A stretch of DNA of 29,402 nucleotides, taken from contig USPI01000001.1 in assembly GCA_900556535.1 (NCBI GenBank), positions 1 to 29,402 on the forward strand, given 5' to 3'. The position numbers and the translations under genes were made by a program. Source of the DNA: an uncultured Eubacteriales bacterium. Lineage in GTDB: Bacteria; Bacillota; Clostridia; Oscillospirales; Oscillospiraceae. Of the stretch, positions 1 through 6,562 are shown in pieces. How positions within the stretch are numbered: the stretch's first letter is position 1; each line of letters begins with the position of its first letter. The notes under the pieces are model-generated. The model was not told where the DNA came from. It did no database searches and was given only the letters and a program-made list of their open reading frames with translations.

Positions 1-327
1 CGGAGCCTTAATTTTTTTCTCAGAGCATTAGATTTTGCGTTTTTCGAGTGTTTTTACTATATGAAGGCAATCCCGTTTTCAATGAACCTTGAAAATCGCA
101 TAGCGGCGCCCTCTCGTTCCTCTGGCGGCAAGCGGCTATCCATTTGGTTTGGCAGGCCAAAGCCAAGAGCACATAAATACGGACGGCAACCGTATGCGCG
201 ATGATCCGCCAGGGGCAATAATGATACTTCCGTAATTCGCGGCCCGGCCATAATGAAGGCGGGGGGATGAGACTTCCATGGACCCGTTCGCCACGGGCGG
301 AGGTGTGCCGCAAAAAGAATGCTGTAA

Positions 328-355
328 TTAACTCTGGTTGCAAGTGTAATATAGT
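328..355 (+). promoter_or_regulatory. Possible promoter for the xis-int module
   Basis: TTAACT (328-333) and TATAGT (350-355) are separated by 16 bp and resemble sigma-A -35 and -10 boxes (4/6 and 5/6 matches). This sits about 120 bp upstream of the excisionase-like gene. It is a weak call from consensus matching only. Confidence 0.25.
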
Positions 356-418
356 GAGCTTGTGAGTTGATGGAATGTTAACTTGGCTGGGAGTCATGTA
401 TTTGAAACTAGCAGAACG

Positions 419-475
419 GCGCATTTATTACCAGAGAATCGGAGGGTTGAATATATCATGAAAGGATAAATGCGC
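419..475 (+). promoter_or_regulatory. Inverted repeat with a three-codon minicistron in the xis leader
   Basis: GCGCATTTAT (419-428) and ATAAATGCGC (466-475) form a perfect 10-bp inverted repeat ending two bases before the xis start codon. Between the arms is GGAGG (441-445), then at 458-469 a short frame ATG AAA GGA TAA. Pairing of the arms in the mRNA would put both potential ribosome-binding sites inside or next to a hairpin. The layout suggests translational control of xis or an operator. The structure is seen directly; the control role is inferred. Confidence 0.4.
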
Positions 476-477
476 AT

Positions 478-711
478 ATGGAAAAACTGATTACACGAAA
501 AGAAGCTGCCAAGATTTTGGGGATTAGTATTGCCACGCTGGATGCAGCCAGACAAAACGGCTTGATTTCCTACGTCCAGTATGTTCCAAATGGGTGCGTG
601 TATTTTACAGATGCAGCGCTTCAGGAATATGTTGCCAAATGCACAAAGAGGGCAAAACCTGCCGATAACAACTTGACATACCGCAAGCAGCACCGTCCCA
701 AAAAGAAATAG
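478..711 (+). CDS. Excisionase-like small helix-turn-helix protein
   Basis: This 77-residue protein has a single N-terminal DNA-binding domain of the MerR/HTH_17 (excisionase) kind. Residues about 4-50 carry the pattern ITRKEAAKILGIS (helix-turn-helix) followed by a short wing ending in YFTDAALQEYV, and the C-terminal tail is basic (ending PKKK). Such proteins bend DNA at element ends and steer a tyrosine recombinase toward excision. Placement 55 bp upstream of an integrase in the same direction supports a recombination directionality factor. The AAAGGA that would serve as its ribosome-binding site lies 12 bases upstream, inside the right arm of an inverted repeat, so translation may be controlled. 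It could alternatively be a transcriptional regulator of the element. The family call is solid; the exact role is inferred. Confidence 0.8.
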   Translation: MEKLITRKEAAKILGISIATLDAARQNGLISYVQYVPNGCVYFTDAALQEYVAKCTKRAKPADNNLTYRKQHRPKKK

Positions 712-766
712 CTTGCTCATCCTCACAAATTCGGCAGCTGATACCAACATTTAGGGAGGTGAAAGA

Positions 767-2002
767 ATGGCAAGAAAGAAAAAAGAGATACCCAAGTATG
801 GCACTGTGGTGCTAAAGGGGGTCGAATATTACAGAACACGAATTGAAGATGCCGATGGCAGACGAGTCGCCCTTTACGCAAGGACTCCGGAAGAACTTCT
901 TGAAAAAGTGGAAGAAGCACAGCGCCAAATTGAGGATGCGGTTTTCCGTAGAACAACACCGACTGTGGCCGAGTATTGTGAACGTTGGCTCACCATGCAA
1001 TCTGCAAGAATACGGCCAACAACCCTTATAGACTATACTTCAAAGGTCAAAAACTATATCATTGAACCGCTGGGCCATAAATATATGGCAGAAGTCTCTT
1101 CAGATGATATCAAGCTTGCGATGGTGAATGTCTCCTCAAAATCATGCTCAGTATATCGCTCGGTTCAGATGCTGTACAAGTGCATTTTCCATTCTGCAGT
1201 AGAAAGCAAAATCATCGATTCCTGCCCCTGTGAAACTCTTTCTTCCAAAGGAGGAAAGCCGCAGAATGAACGAGAGGCACTTACAGACGAACAGGTTGAT
1301 AAACTTCTCGTTGCCATCAAGGGGCTTCCTCCGTATGTGTTTGTAATGATTGGTCTGTATGCTGGCTTGCGGCGGGAAGAAATCTTGGCGTTAAAATGGG
1401 ACTGTGTGTTTCTTGATGCCGAAGCACCGTACCTTTCCGTGCAAAGAGCATGGCATTCGGAACATAATCGACCCGTTATCTCGTCCGATCTGAAAACAAA
1501 ATCTGCAAGGCGGGACATTCCGCTACCTTCAGTTCTAACGGAGTGCCTACGGGAAGCAAAAGAGGTTGCAACTTCAGAATATGTTGTTGCCAATCGTGAT
1601 GGAGGTCCGCTGTCATATACGCAGTTCAAGCGAGTATGGCAGTATATCGTCACAAGATCAACAAAGGAGCGTACCTATGTCCGGTATATCAATGGGCAGA
1701 AAATTCAGCACACGGTAACGCCGAAGTTGGGAGAAAAAGCAGCGCATAATGGAAATGTGGTGTACACCCTTGATTTTCAGGTAACTCCACACCAGTTGCG
1801 CCACACATACATCACGAATTTGATTTACTCCGGCGCAGATCCGAAAACGGTTCAGTACCTGGCGGGGCATAAGCACAGCAAAATTACGATGGACATTTAT
1901 GCTAAGGTGAAGTATAATAAGCCTAAAGAATTGTCCTCGGTTGTGAACAAAGCATTTGCGCCCAAAAAAGGTGCTACACCGAATAAGACGCGGAATGGGT
2001 GA
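767..2002 (+). CDS. Tyrosine recombinase / integrase of an integrative element
   Basis: This 411-residue site-specific tyrosine recombinase would integrate and excise the element by strand exchange through a 3'-phosphotyrosine intermediate. An N-terminal arm-binding region (about 1-60) is followed by a SAM-like core-binding domain (about 65-160, with AEYCERWL) and the catalytic domain (about 170-390). The catalytic set is visible: Arg202 in GLRREE, a likely beta-hairpin Lys245, His342 and Arg345 in HQLRHTY, His368 in LAGHKH, and nucleophile Tyr378 in MDIYAKV. The length is normal for the Tn916/phage-type Int family. The start is fixed by GGGAGGTG at 754-761. Codon use and base composition are unlike the genes to the right, consistent with acquisition. 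Repeats resembling arm sites begin at its 3' end. The protein looks intact. Confidence 0.93.
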   Translation: MARKKKEIPKYGTVVLKGVEYYRTRIEDADGRRVALYARTPEELLEKVEEAQRQIEDAVFRRTTPTVAEYCERWLTMQSARIRPTTLIDYTSKVKNYIIEPLGHKYMAEVSSDDIKLAMVNVSSKSCSVYRSVQMLYKCIFHSAVESKIIDSCPCETLSSKGGKPQNEREALTDEQVDKLLVAIKGLPPYVFVMIGLYAGLRREEILALKWDCVFLDAEAPYLSVQRAWHSEHNRPVISSDLKTKSARRDIPLPSVLTECLREAKEVATSEYVVANRDGGPLSYTQFKRVWQYIVTRSTKERTYVRYINGQKIQHTVTPKLGEKAAHNGNVVYTLDFQVTPHQLRHTYITNLIYSGADPKTVQYLAGHKHSKITMDIYAKVKYNKPKELSSVVNKAFAPKKGATPNKTRNG

Positions 2003-2015
2003 ACTCATGGGTTAA
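1995..2015 (+). repeat. Left cluster of putative integrase arm-type sites
   Basis: ATGGGTGAA (1995-2003) and ATGGGTTAA (2007-2015) lie 12 bp apart and overlap the end of the integrase gene. Near-identical nonamers recur at 2229-2259. Tandem direct repeats at one-helical-turn spacing beside int are the usual appearance of arm-type recombinase binding sites. That reading is inferred from pattern and position. Confidence 0.5.
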
Positions 2016-2044
2016 CCGAGGCGCGAAAACCTAAAAAACCCAGT

Positions 2045-2060
2045 AAAATCAACGGTTTTC
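2045..2060 (+). repeat. First copy of a 13-bp direct repeat inside an inverted repeat
   Basis: AAATCAACGGTTT occurs at 2046-2058 and again at 2158-2170. This copy lies in the right arm region of a 9-bp perfect inverted repeat, GCGAAAACC (2023-2031) and GGTTTTCGC (2054-2062). It may be a core attachment sequence, or a copy of an element-associated terminator sequence. The repeat is seen; its function is unknown. Confidence 0.45.
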
Positions 2061-2150
2061 GCCCGTAAGACAGAAAGCAGTACGGCCTCAAAGCAGCCCG
2101 TCGCGCTCCTCAGTTCAGCAAGCGTTAAACTTTATCAAAATGCATCAAAG

Positions 2151-2180
2151 CCCCGGGAAATCAACGGTTTCCGGGGTTTT
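2151..2180 (+). terminator. Rho-independent terminator downstream of int, containing the second repeat copy
   Basis: CCCCGG (2151-2156) pairs with CCGGGG (2171-2176), with GAAA/TTTC extending the stem inward, and a run of T follows. Its loop region is the second copy of AAATCAACGGTTT (2158-2170). It would end the xis-int transcript about 150 bp past the int stop. The 2003-2366 interval has no gene. Confidence 0.6.
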
Positions 2181-2228
2181 TACTTTTCACATGGTTTGAG
2201 GGGTTTTGAAGCGCTCCGGCTTGCTTTT

Positions 2229-2260
2229 ATGAGTTAAATATGGGTTAATGGATGGGTGAC
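2229..2260 (+). repeat. Right cluster of putative integrase arm-type sites
   Basis: ATGAGTTAA (2229-2237), ATGGGTTAA (2240-2248) and ATGGGTGAC (2252-2260) are three close relatives in direct orientation, 11 and 12 bp apart. Together with the pair at 1995-2015 they make five copies of one nonamer motif across 266 bp. The spacing of about one helical turn argues for cooperative protein binding, most simply by the adjacent integrase. The element-chromosome junction is probably at or just right of this cluster. Confidence 0.5.
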
Positions 2261-2340
2261 CGTTTATTGTTATGCTTTGGTATATTACCAAACCGGCAAA
2301 ATCCCCCGTGGTCAAACGGTCCGCTTTGTTGTAGAATATA
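2258..2340 (+). promoter_or_regulatory. trxB upstream region with nested inverted repeats and a possible promoter
   Basis: An outer inverted repeat GACCGTTT (2258-2265) / AAACGGTC (2314-2321) encloses an inner one, TTTGGTA (2276-2282) / TACCAAA (2286-2292). Downstream, TGGTCA-like and TAGAAT elements about 17 bp apart could be the trxB promoter, with the outer right arm lying between the boxes. A bound protein could therefore control trxB. Alternatively the inner palindrome could be the recombinase core site. Neither function is proven. Confidence 0.35.
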
Positions 2341-2366
2341 TAAAGCAAATCCTTGGGAGACATGAT

Positions 2367-3290
2367 ATGTACGATATAGCGATAATAGGCGGCGGGCCGG
2401 CAGGGCTTGCGGCGGGGCTCTATGGTGCAAGGGGCGGCATGGATACTGTGCTCCTTGAGAACATGCTGGTAGGAGGCCAGATAACAAAGACGACACAGGT
2501 GGATAACTATCCCGGCTTCCCGGACGGCATAGACGGCTTCGCCATAGGCACGAACATGCAGAAGCAGGCGGAGCGCTTTGGGCTGGAGATAAAGCGCACC
2601 GGCGTGGATTCCGTTGAGCTGGAGGGAGAGATAAAGCGGCTGCACTGCGGCAGGGAAGTGATTGAGGCCAAGGCCGTGATAATAGCCACTGGCGCCCACC
2701 CCAAAAAGCTGGGGCTTGACAGGGAAGAGAAGCTAACGGGAGCAGGAGTGTCGTATTGCGCTACCTGCGACGGCGCGTTCTTCCGCAACGCCACTGTCGC
2801 CGTGGCTGGCGGCGGCGATACTGCGGTATCAGACGCACTGTACCTTTCACGCTTCGCTAAGAAGGTGTATGTCATTCACCGGCGAGATAAGCTCAGGGCT
2901 GCCGAAACACTGCAGCGGGCGATGTTTACTACCCACAATATAGAATTTGTGGGCTGCAGCGTGATAATCGGGCTCATAGGCGAAGACGAGCTGGAGGGAC
3001 TTACAGTAAAAAGCACACTGGATGGCAGCCAGAGGGAAATACCGGTTGAGGGCCTTTTCATAGCCGTGGGCGTTGAGCCGAACACCGAGCTTTTTGCAGA
3101 TAAAGTCTCGACCGATGAAGCTGGGCGTATAATAACTGATAAGCACATGCAGACGGATATTTCCGGCGTGTACGCTGCGGGAGACGTGCGGGATACCCCG
3201 CTGCGTCAGGTGGTGACGGCGGCGGCTGACGGTGCTATAGCTGCAACGTCTGCCATAGAGCACATTATGAAGCAGGCTGAAAGGAAGTAA
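2367..3290 (+). CDS. trxB: Thioredoxin reductase (NADPH)
   Basis: This flavoenzyme passes electrons from NADPH through FAD to thioredoxin in the cytoplasm. The 307-residue length is typical of the low-molecular-weight bacterial type. Visible motifs are the FAD-binding IGGGPAGLAA (7-16), the redox disulfide CATC (Cys131/Cys134), the nucleotide-binding GGGDTA (148-153), HRRDKLRA (171-178), which favours NADPH, and the second FAD motif GVYAAGDVRD near the C terminus. I chose the ATG at 2367, preceded by GGGAGA, because the canonical Rossmann strand begins right there; the in-frame 37-residue upstream extension has no family counterpart. glmM starts 5 bp after the stop, so the two are one operon. 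It is the first host-type gene right of the integrase region. Confidence 0.95.
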   Translation: MYDIAIIGGGPAGLAAGLYGARGGMDTVLLENMLVGGQITKTTQVDNYPGFPDGIDGFAIGTNMQKQAERFGLEIKRTGVDSVELEGEIKRLHCGREVIEAKAVIIATGAHPKKLGLDREEKLTGAGVSYCATCDGAFFRNATVAVAGGGDTAVSDALYLSRFAKKVYVIHRRDKLRAAETLQRAMFTTHNIEFVGCSVIIGLIGEDELEGLTVKSTLDGSQREIPVEGLFIAVGVEPNTELFADKVSTDEAGRIITDKHMQTDISGVYAAGDVRDTPLRQVVTAAADGAIAATSAIEHIMKQAERK

Positions 3291-3295
3291 GACGT

Positions 3296-4654
3296 ATGGC
3301 GAGAATGTTTGGAACAGACGGCGTGCGTGGGGTGGCAAACAAGGATCTTAGCTGCGAGCTGGCGCTGAAGATAGGCAAGGCGGGCGCATACGTGCTCACC
3401 AACGAAGTCCATCAGCCACGCATACTGCTTGGCAGGGATACGCGCCTTTCCGGCGACATGCTCTCCGCGGCGCTTACGGCGGGCATTTGTTCCGTAGGCG
3501 GCGATGTGATAGACGTGGGAGTGATACCCACACCGGCAATGGCGTATCTGGCCAGAGCATACGAAGCGGACGCTGCGGTAATGGTCAGCGCATCGCACAA
3601 TACAATGGAATATAACGGAATAAAGTGGTTTGACGGCAAGGGCTTCAAGCTGTCCGACGGGCTGGAGGACGAGATAGAAAAGCTTATAAAGGAAGGTATG
3701 GACTTCGAGCTGCCTACCGGCGAGAATGTAGGCCACGTAATAATCGCCAAAAGGGCGGTGCAGGAGTACAAGGAATTTCTCAAGTCCACCGCAAGGAACC
3801 GCTTTGACGGGCTGACGGTGATGCTGGACTGTGCCAACGGAGCGGCGTCAGCGATAGCTTACGACGTATTCACAGAGCTTGGCGCAAAGGTTTATCCCAG
3901 GGCAGACGAGCCGGACGGCATAAACATAAACAACAAGTGCGGATCTACCCATCCTGAGAGACTGCAGGAGCTGGTGGCGGAATCGGACGCCGATGCGGGA
4001 TTTGCCTTTGACGGCGATGCGGACCGGGTGATAGCAACTGACGAGCGCGGTAATATAGTGGACGGCGACCGGATAATGGGCATATGCGCTAAGGCGATGA
4101 AGGCTGAAGGAAGGCTGAAAAAGGATACGCTGGTAGTGACCGTCATGTCCAATATAGGTCTTAAGAAGCGCATGACTGAGCTTGGCATAAACGTTGCCGA
4201 AACAAAGGTGGGAGACAGGTACGTGCTGGAGGAGATGCTCAAGGAGGGCTATTCCATAGGCGGCGAGCAGTCGGGACACGTAATATTCCTTGATAAGAAC
4301 ACCACCGGCGACGGCATGCTGACGGCCATTCAGGTACTGGATGTTATGAAGTCTACAGGCAGGCGCATGTCTGCCCTTGCAAACGACATACCAATATACC
4401 CTCAGGTGCTGGTGAACGTCATAGTAGATAACGAAATAAAGCATCAGGCCATGGAGGACCAGGACCTTTGGCAGCGCATACGTGAGGTAGAGGGTAAGTT
4501 GGGCAGCAGCGGCCGCGTGCTTGTCCGCGCTTCCGGCACAGAGCCAATAATCCGTGTTATGCTGGAGGGGCAGAATACCGACGAAATAAGCGACTGTGCA
4601 ATATATATAGTAAAGGTGCTGGAGCAGAAGTATAAAGGGAAAATCAGAGTATAA
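3296..4654 (+). CDS. glmM: Phosphoglucosamine mutase
   Basis: GlmM interconverts glucosamine-6-phosphate and glucosamine-1-phosphate, the committed route to UDP-GlcNAc for peptidoglycan and teichoic acids. The 452-residue length fits the family. Four alpha-D-phosphohexomutase signatures are present: the N-terminal FGTDGVRGVAN, the phosphoserine loop VSASHN with Ser100 (the usual Pro after SASHN is Thr here), the Mg-binding DGDADR (239-244), the sugar-binding GEQSGH (323-328), and the C-terminal phosphate-binding RASGTEPIIRV (411-421). The GTDGVRG and GEQSGH forms point to GlmM rather than phosphomannomutase. It follows trxB by 5 bp with AAAGGAAG as ribosome-binding site and ends at a strong terminator. 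Isoleucine codons are mostly ATA, unlike the strongly ATC-biased glyS and nadE. Confidence 0.96.
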   Translation: MARMFGTDGVRGVANKDLSCELALKIGKAGAYVLTNEVHQPRILLGRDTRLSGDMLSAALTAGICSVGGDVIDVGVIPTPAMAYLARAYEADAAVMVSASHNTMEYNGIKWFDGKGFKLSDGLEDEIEKLIKEGMDFELPTGENVGHVIIAKRAVQEYKEFLKSTARNRFDGLTVMLDCANGAASAIAYDVFTELGAKVYPRADEPDGININNKCGSTHPERLQELVAESDADAGFAFDGDADRVIATDERGNIVDGDRIMGICAKAMKAEGRLKKDTLVVTVMSNIGLKKRMTELGINVAETKVGDRYVLEEMLKEGYSIGGEQSGHVIFLDKNTTGDGMLTAIQVLDVMKSTGRRMSALANDIPIYPQVLVNVIVDNEIKHQAMEDQDLWQRIREVEGKLGSSGRVLVRASGTEPIIRVMLEGQNTDEISDCAIYIVKVLEQKYKGKIRV

Positions 4655-4675
4655 GCAAAGGTATTATACGAAAGA

Positions 4676-4699
4676 GCGGGGAAGTACCCCGCCCTTTTT
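4676..4699 (+). terminator. Terminator of the trxB-glmM operon
   Basis: GCGGGG (4676-4681) and CCCCGC (4687-4692) form a GC stem with loop AAGTA, followed by a TTTTT run at 4695-4699. The minus-strand gene at 4709-4960 converges on it. On that strand the trailing sequence is less T-rich, so bidirectional function is possible but weaker. Confidence 0.85.
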
Positions 4700-4708
4700 A
4701 TGTATGTT

Positions 4709-4960
4709 TTAGTTGCAGCCACAGCCACAGCTGTTGTTGCCGCAGCCACAGCCGTTGTTGCCACAGCCGTTGTCGCAGCCGCAGTTGTTAAAGCCGCCGC
4801 CGAGAATGAGCAGCAGTATGATGATCCACCAAATGTTGTCATAGCCACAGCCGTTGTTGCAGCCGTTGTCACAGCCGCAGCCACAACCATTATTGCCCCA
4901 GCCGAGGATCAGCAAGAGGATTATGATCCACCACCAACTATTGTTTCCCCAGTTACACAT
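4709..4960 (-). CDS. Cys/Gly/Asn-rich small protein with a duplicated hydrophobic block
   Basis: I do not recognise a named family. The 83-residue product starts at the cat at 4958-4960, preceded on the minus strand by AAAGGAGG nine bases upstream, an excellent ribosome-binding site. This favours it over the overlapping plus-strand Ala/Val frame. It is two units: an Asn/Gly-rich stretch, the hydrophobic block WWIIILLLILG (10-20 and again, identical, at 44-54), then a tail of Gly-Cys, Asn-Gly-Cys and Cys-Gly-Cys repeats. There are 14 cysteines and no acidic residues except two or three Asp. Each block is short for a membrane span, suggesting interfacial insertion, oligomerisation or disulfide- or metal-crosslinked assembly. 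Small Gly/Cys/Asn proteins with a WIIILL-type segment occur in clostridia without known function. A GGCGC/GCGCC hairpin (4985-4997) sits in its leader. Confidence 0.75.
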   Translation of the reverse strand: MCNWGNNSWWWIIILLLILGWGNNGCGCGCDNGCNNGCGYDNIWWIIILLLILGGGFNNCGCDNGCGNNGCGCGNNSCGCGCN

Positions 4961-5054
4961 ATTACACTGCCTCCTTTAATTTCGGGCGCTTAGCGCCGTT
5001 CTACGATATAGTACGCAAAATAGCCATTTTGTGTGCATATCAGCTTTTTTCAGG

Positions 5055-5083
5055 TTGAAGAAAAGGCAAGGCCGTGTTATTAT
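5055..5083 (+). promoter_or_regulatory. Sigma-A promoter of the glyS operon
   Basis: TTGAAG (5055-5060) and TATTAT (5078-5083) are separated by exactly 17 bp, about 50 bp upstream of glyS. The short leader leaves no room for a T-box. A small GGCAG/CTGCC hairpin (5106-5117) lies just before the ribosome-binding site AAAGGAG (5119-5125). Confidence 0.65.
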
Positions 5084-5134
5084 TGAAAAAGCGAATAATA
5101 ATTTTGGCAGTCCTGCCGAAAGGAGAAATATATA

Positions 5135-6553
5135 ATGACAAACCTTACCATGGATAAGATAGTTGCACTGTGCAAAAACCGCGGCTTTGTGTATCCCGGC
5201 AGCGAGATATACGGCGGTCTTGCAAACTCCTGGGACTACGGCCCCCTCGGCGTTGAGTTCAAAAACAACGTCAAGAAGGCGTGGATGAAGAAGTTCGTGC
5301 AGGAAAGCCCGTATAACGTCGGACTTGACGCCGCCATCATCATGAACCCGCAGACCTGGGTCACCACCGGCCACGTCTCCAGCTTCTCCGACCCTCTGCT
5401 CGACTGCCGCGCCTGCAAAGCGCGCCACCGCGCCGACAAGCTCATCTCCGAGGAGCATCACGAGGTGAACGTTGATGCCATGAGCTTTGACGAAATGGAC
5501 GAGTTTATCGCCTCTCACGAGGATATTATATGCCCGGTTTGCGGAAAGCACGACTTCACCCCCATCCGCAAACTCAACCTCATGTTCAAGACCGCCATCG
5601 GCGTTCCCGAGGACTCCAGCTCCACCTGCTACCTGCGTCCCGAGACCGCTCAGGGCATTTTCGTAAACTTCGCAAACATCCAGCGCACCACCCGCAGAAA
5701 GCTGCCCTTCGGCGTCTGCCAGGTCGGCAAGGCGTTCCGCAACGAGATCACCCCGGGCAACTTCACCTTCCGCACCCGCGAGTTCGAGCAGATGGAGTGC
5801 GAATTCTTCTGCAAGCCCGGCACCGACCTTGAGTGGTTTGCATACTGGAAGGACTTCTGCAAGAACTGGCTCGTCTCCCTCGGCATAAGCGAGGAGAACC
5901 TGCGTATGCGCGACCATGAGCCGGCAGAGCTTGCATTCTACTCCCGCGCCACCACCGACATCGAATACGCCTTCCCGTTCACCGATTGGGGCGAGCTGTG
6001 GGGCATTGCCGACCGCACCGATTACGACCTCGGCCGTCATCAGGAGGCCTCCGGCAAGGACCTGACCTACTTCGATCAGGACGCAAACGAGCACTACATC
6101 CCCTACGTCATCGAGCCCTCCCTCGGCTGCGACCGCGTCGCGCTTGCATTCCTGTGCGAGGCATATGACGAGGAGGTCGTCGGTCAGGACAAGAAGGGCA
6201 ACGACGACGTTCGCACCGTTCTGCACCTGCACCCGGCACTTGCGCCGTTTAAGTGCGCTATACTGCCTCTGAGCAAGAAGGAGATCCTCACCGGCCCCGC
6301 AATGGAGCTTTACGCCGAGCTGAGCAAGGACTTCATGGTCGATTACGACGAGACCGGCTCCATCGGCAAGCGCTACCGCCGCGAGGATGAGATAGGCACT
6401 CCCTTCTGCATCACCTTTGACTTCAACACCGTCGGCACCGAGACCGATGAGGCCGACCACTGCGTCACCATCCGCGAGCGCGACACCATGCAGCAGGTAC
6501 GCATCCCCATCAGCGAGGTCAGAGATTATATCGCCGAGAGAGTGAAATTCTAA
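5135..6553 (+). CDS. glyS: Glycyl-tRNA synthetase, dimeric class II type
   Basis: This enzyme charges tRNA-Gly with glycine using ATP. The 472-residue single-chain form (alpha-2 type, as in Thermus, Bacillus-group and eukaryotes) is recognised from the N-terminal [13 protein letters not shown], the class II motif 2 region [21 protein letters not shown], and the motif 3 core [15 protein letters not shown] zinc-ribbon-like insertion has Cys pairs CRAC and CPVC at about residues 90-135. The anticodon-binding domain occupies roughly 370-472 and ends in the usual [12 protein letters not shown] pattern. The reading frame uses ATC/GTC/CTC-rich codons, as expected for strong expression. It heads an operon: the LtaS-like gene begins 9 bp after the stop. 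No T-box leader is present, so regulation is probably at the promoter. Confidence 0.96.
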   Translation: MTNLTMDKIVALCKNRGFVYPGSEIYGGLANSWDYGPLGVEFKNNVKKAWMKKFVQESPYNVGLDAAIIMNPQTWVTTGHVSSFSDPLLDCRACKARHRADKLISEEHHEVNVDAMSFDEMDEFIASHEDIICPVCGKHDFTPIRKLNLMFKTAIGVPEDSSSTCYLRPETAQGIFVNFANIQRTTRRKLPFGVCQVGKAFRNEITPGNFTFRTREFEQMECEFFCKPGTDLEWFAYWKDFCKNWLVSLGISEENLRMRDHEPAELAFYSRATTDIEYAFPFTDWGELWGIADRTDYDLGRHQEASGKDLTYFDQDANEHYIPYVIEPSLGCDRVALAFLCEAYDEEVVGQDKKGNDDVRTVLHLHPALAPFKCAILPLSKKEILTGPAMELYAELSKDFMVDYDETGSIGKRYRREDEIGTPFCITFDFNTVGTETDEADHCVTIRERDTMQQVRIPISEVRDYIAERVKF

Positions 6554-6562
6554 GGTGCAGCC

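Larger units (their letters stand above)
1..477. other. Non-coding left region of the integrated element, upstream of the excisionase gene
   Basis: I see no credible protein in this stretch; the reading frames open on the minus strand have no recognisable domain and no good ribosome-binding site. It holds two small inverted repeats: TTTGGC/GCCAAA at 148-153/156-161 and ATACGG/CCGTAT at 177-182/190-195. Nearer the excisionase gene there is a possible promoter and a perfect 10-bp inverted repeat, annotated separately. Its base composition is more AT-rich than the chromosome to the right, like the xis-int genes, so it probably belongs to the same element. The rest of that element would lie to the left of the window. 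Confidence 0.5.

Noticed and set aside
2256..2366. N-terminal extension of thioredoxin reductase
   Set aside because: The 37 extra codons run through inverted repeats and the promoter area and precede the canonical FAD-binding N terminus; a good start with a ribosome-binding site exists at 2367.
3296..4654. ATA-rich codon use in trxB-glmM as a sign of foreign origin
   Set aside because: ATA isoleucine codons are also frequent in the clpC gene here, so the contrast with glyS, nadE and efp is better explained by expression level.
4700..4993. Plus-strand Ala/Val-rich frame opposite the Cys/Gly/Asn protein
   Set aside because: It is the complement of the repeated Gly/Cys/Asn codons and begins inside the glmM terminator region with no ribosome-binding site. 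The minus-strand frame has a near-ideal one.
4994..5134. T-box riboswitch upstream of glyS
   Set aside because: The predicted transcript leader is only about 50 bases; there is no room for the specifier and antiterminator stems, and no T-box motif is present.
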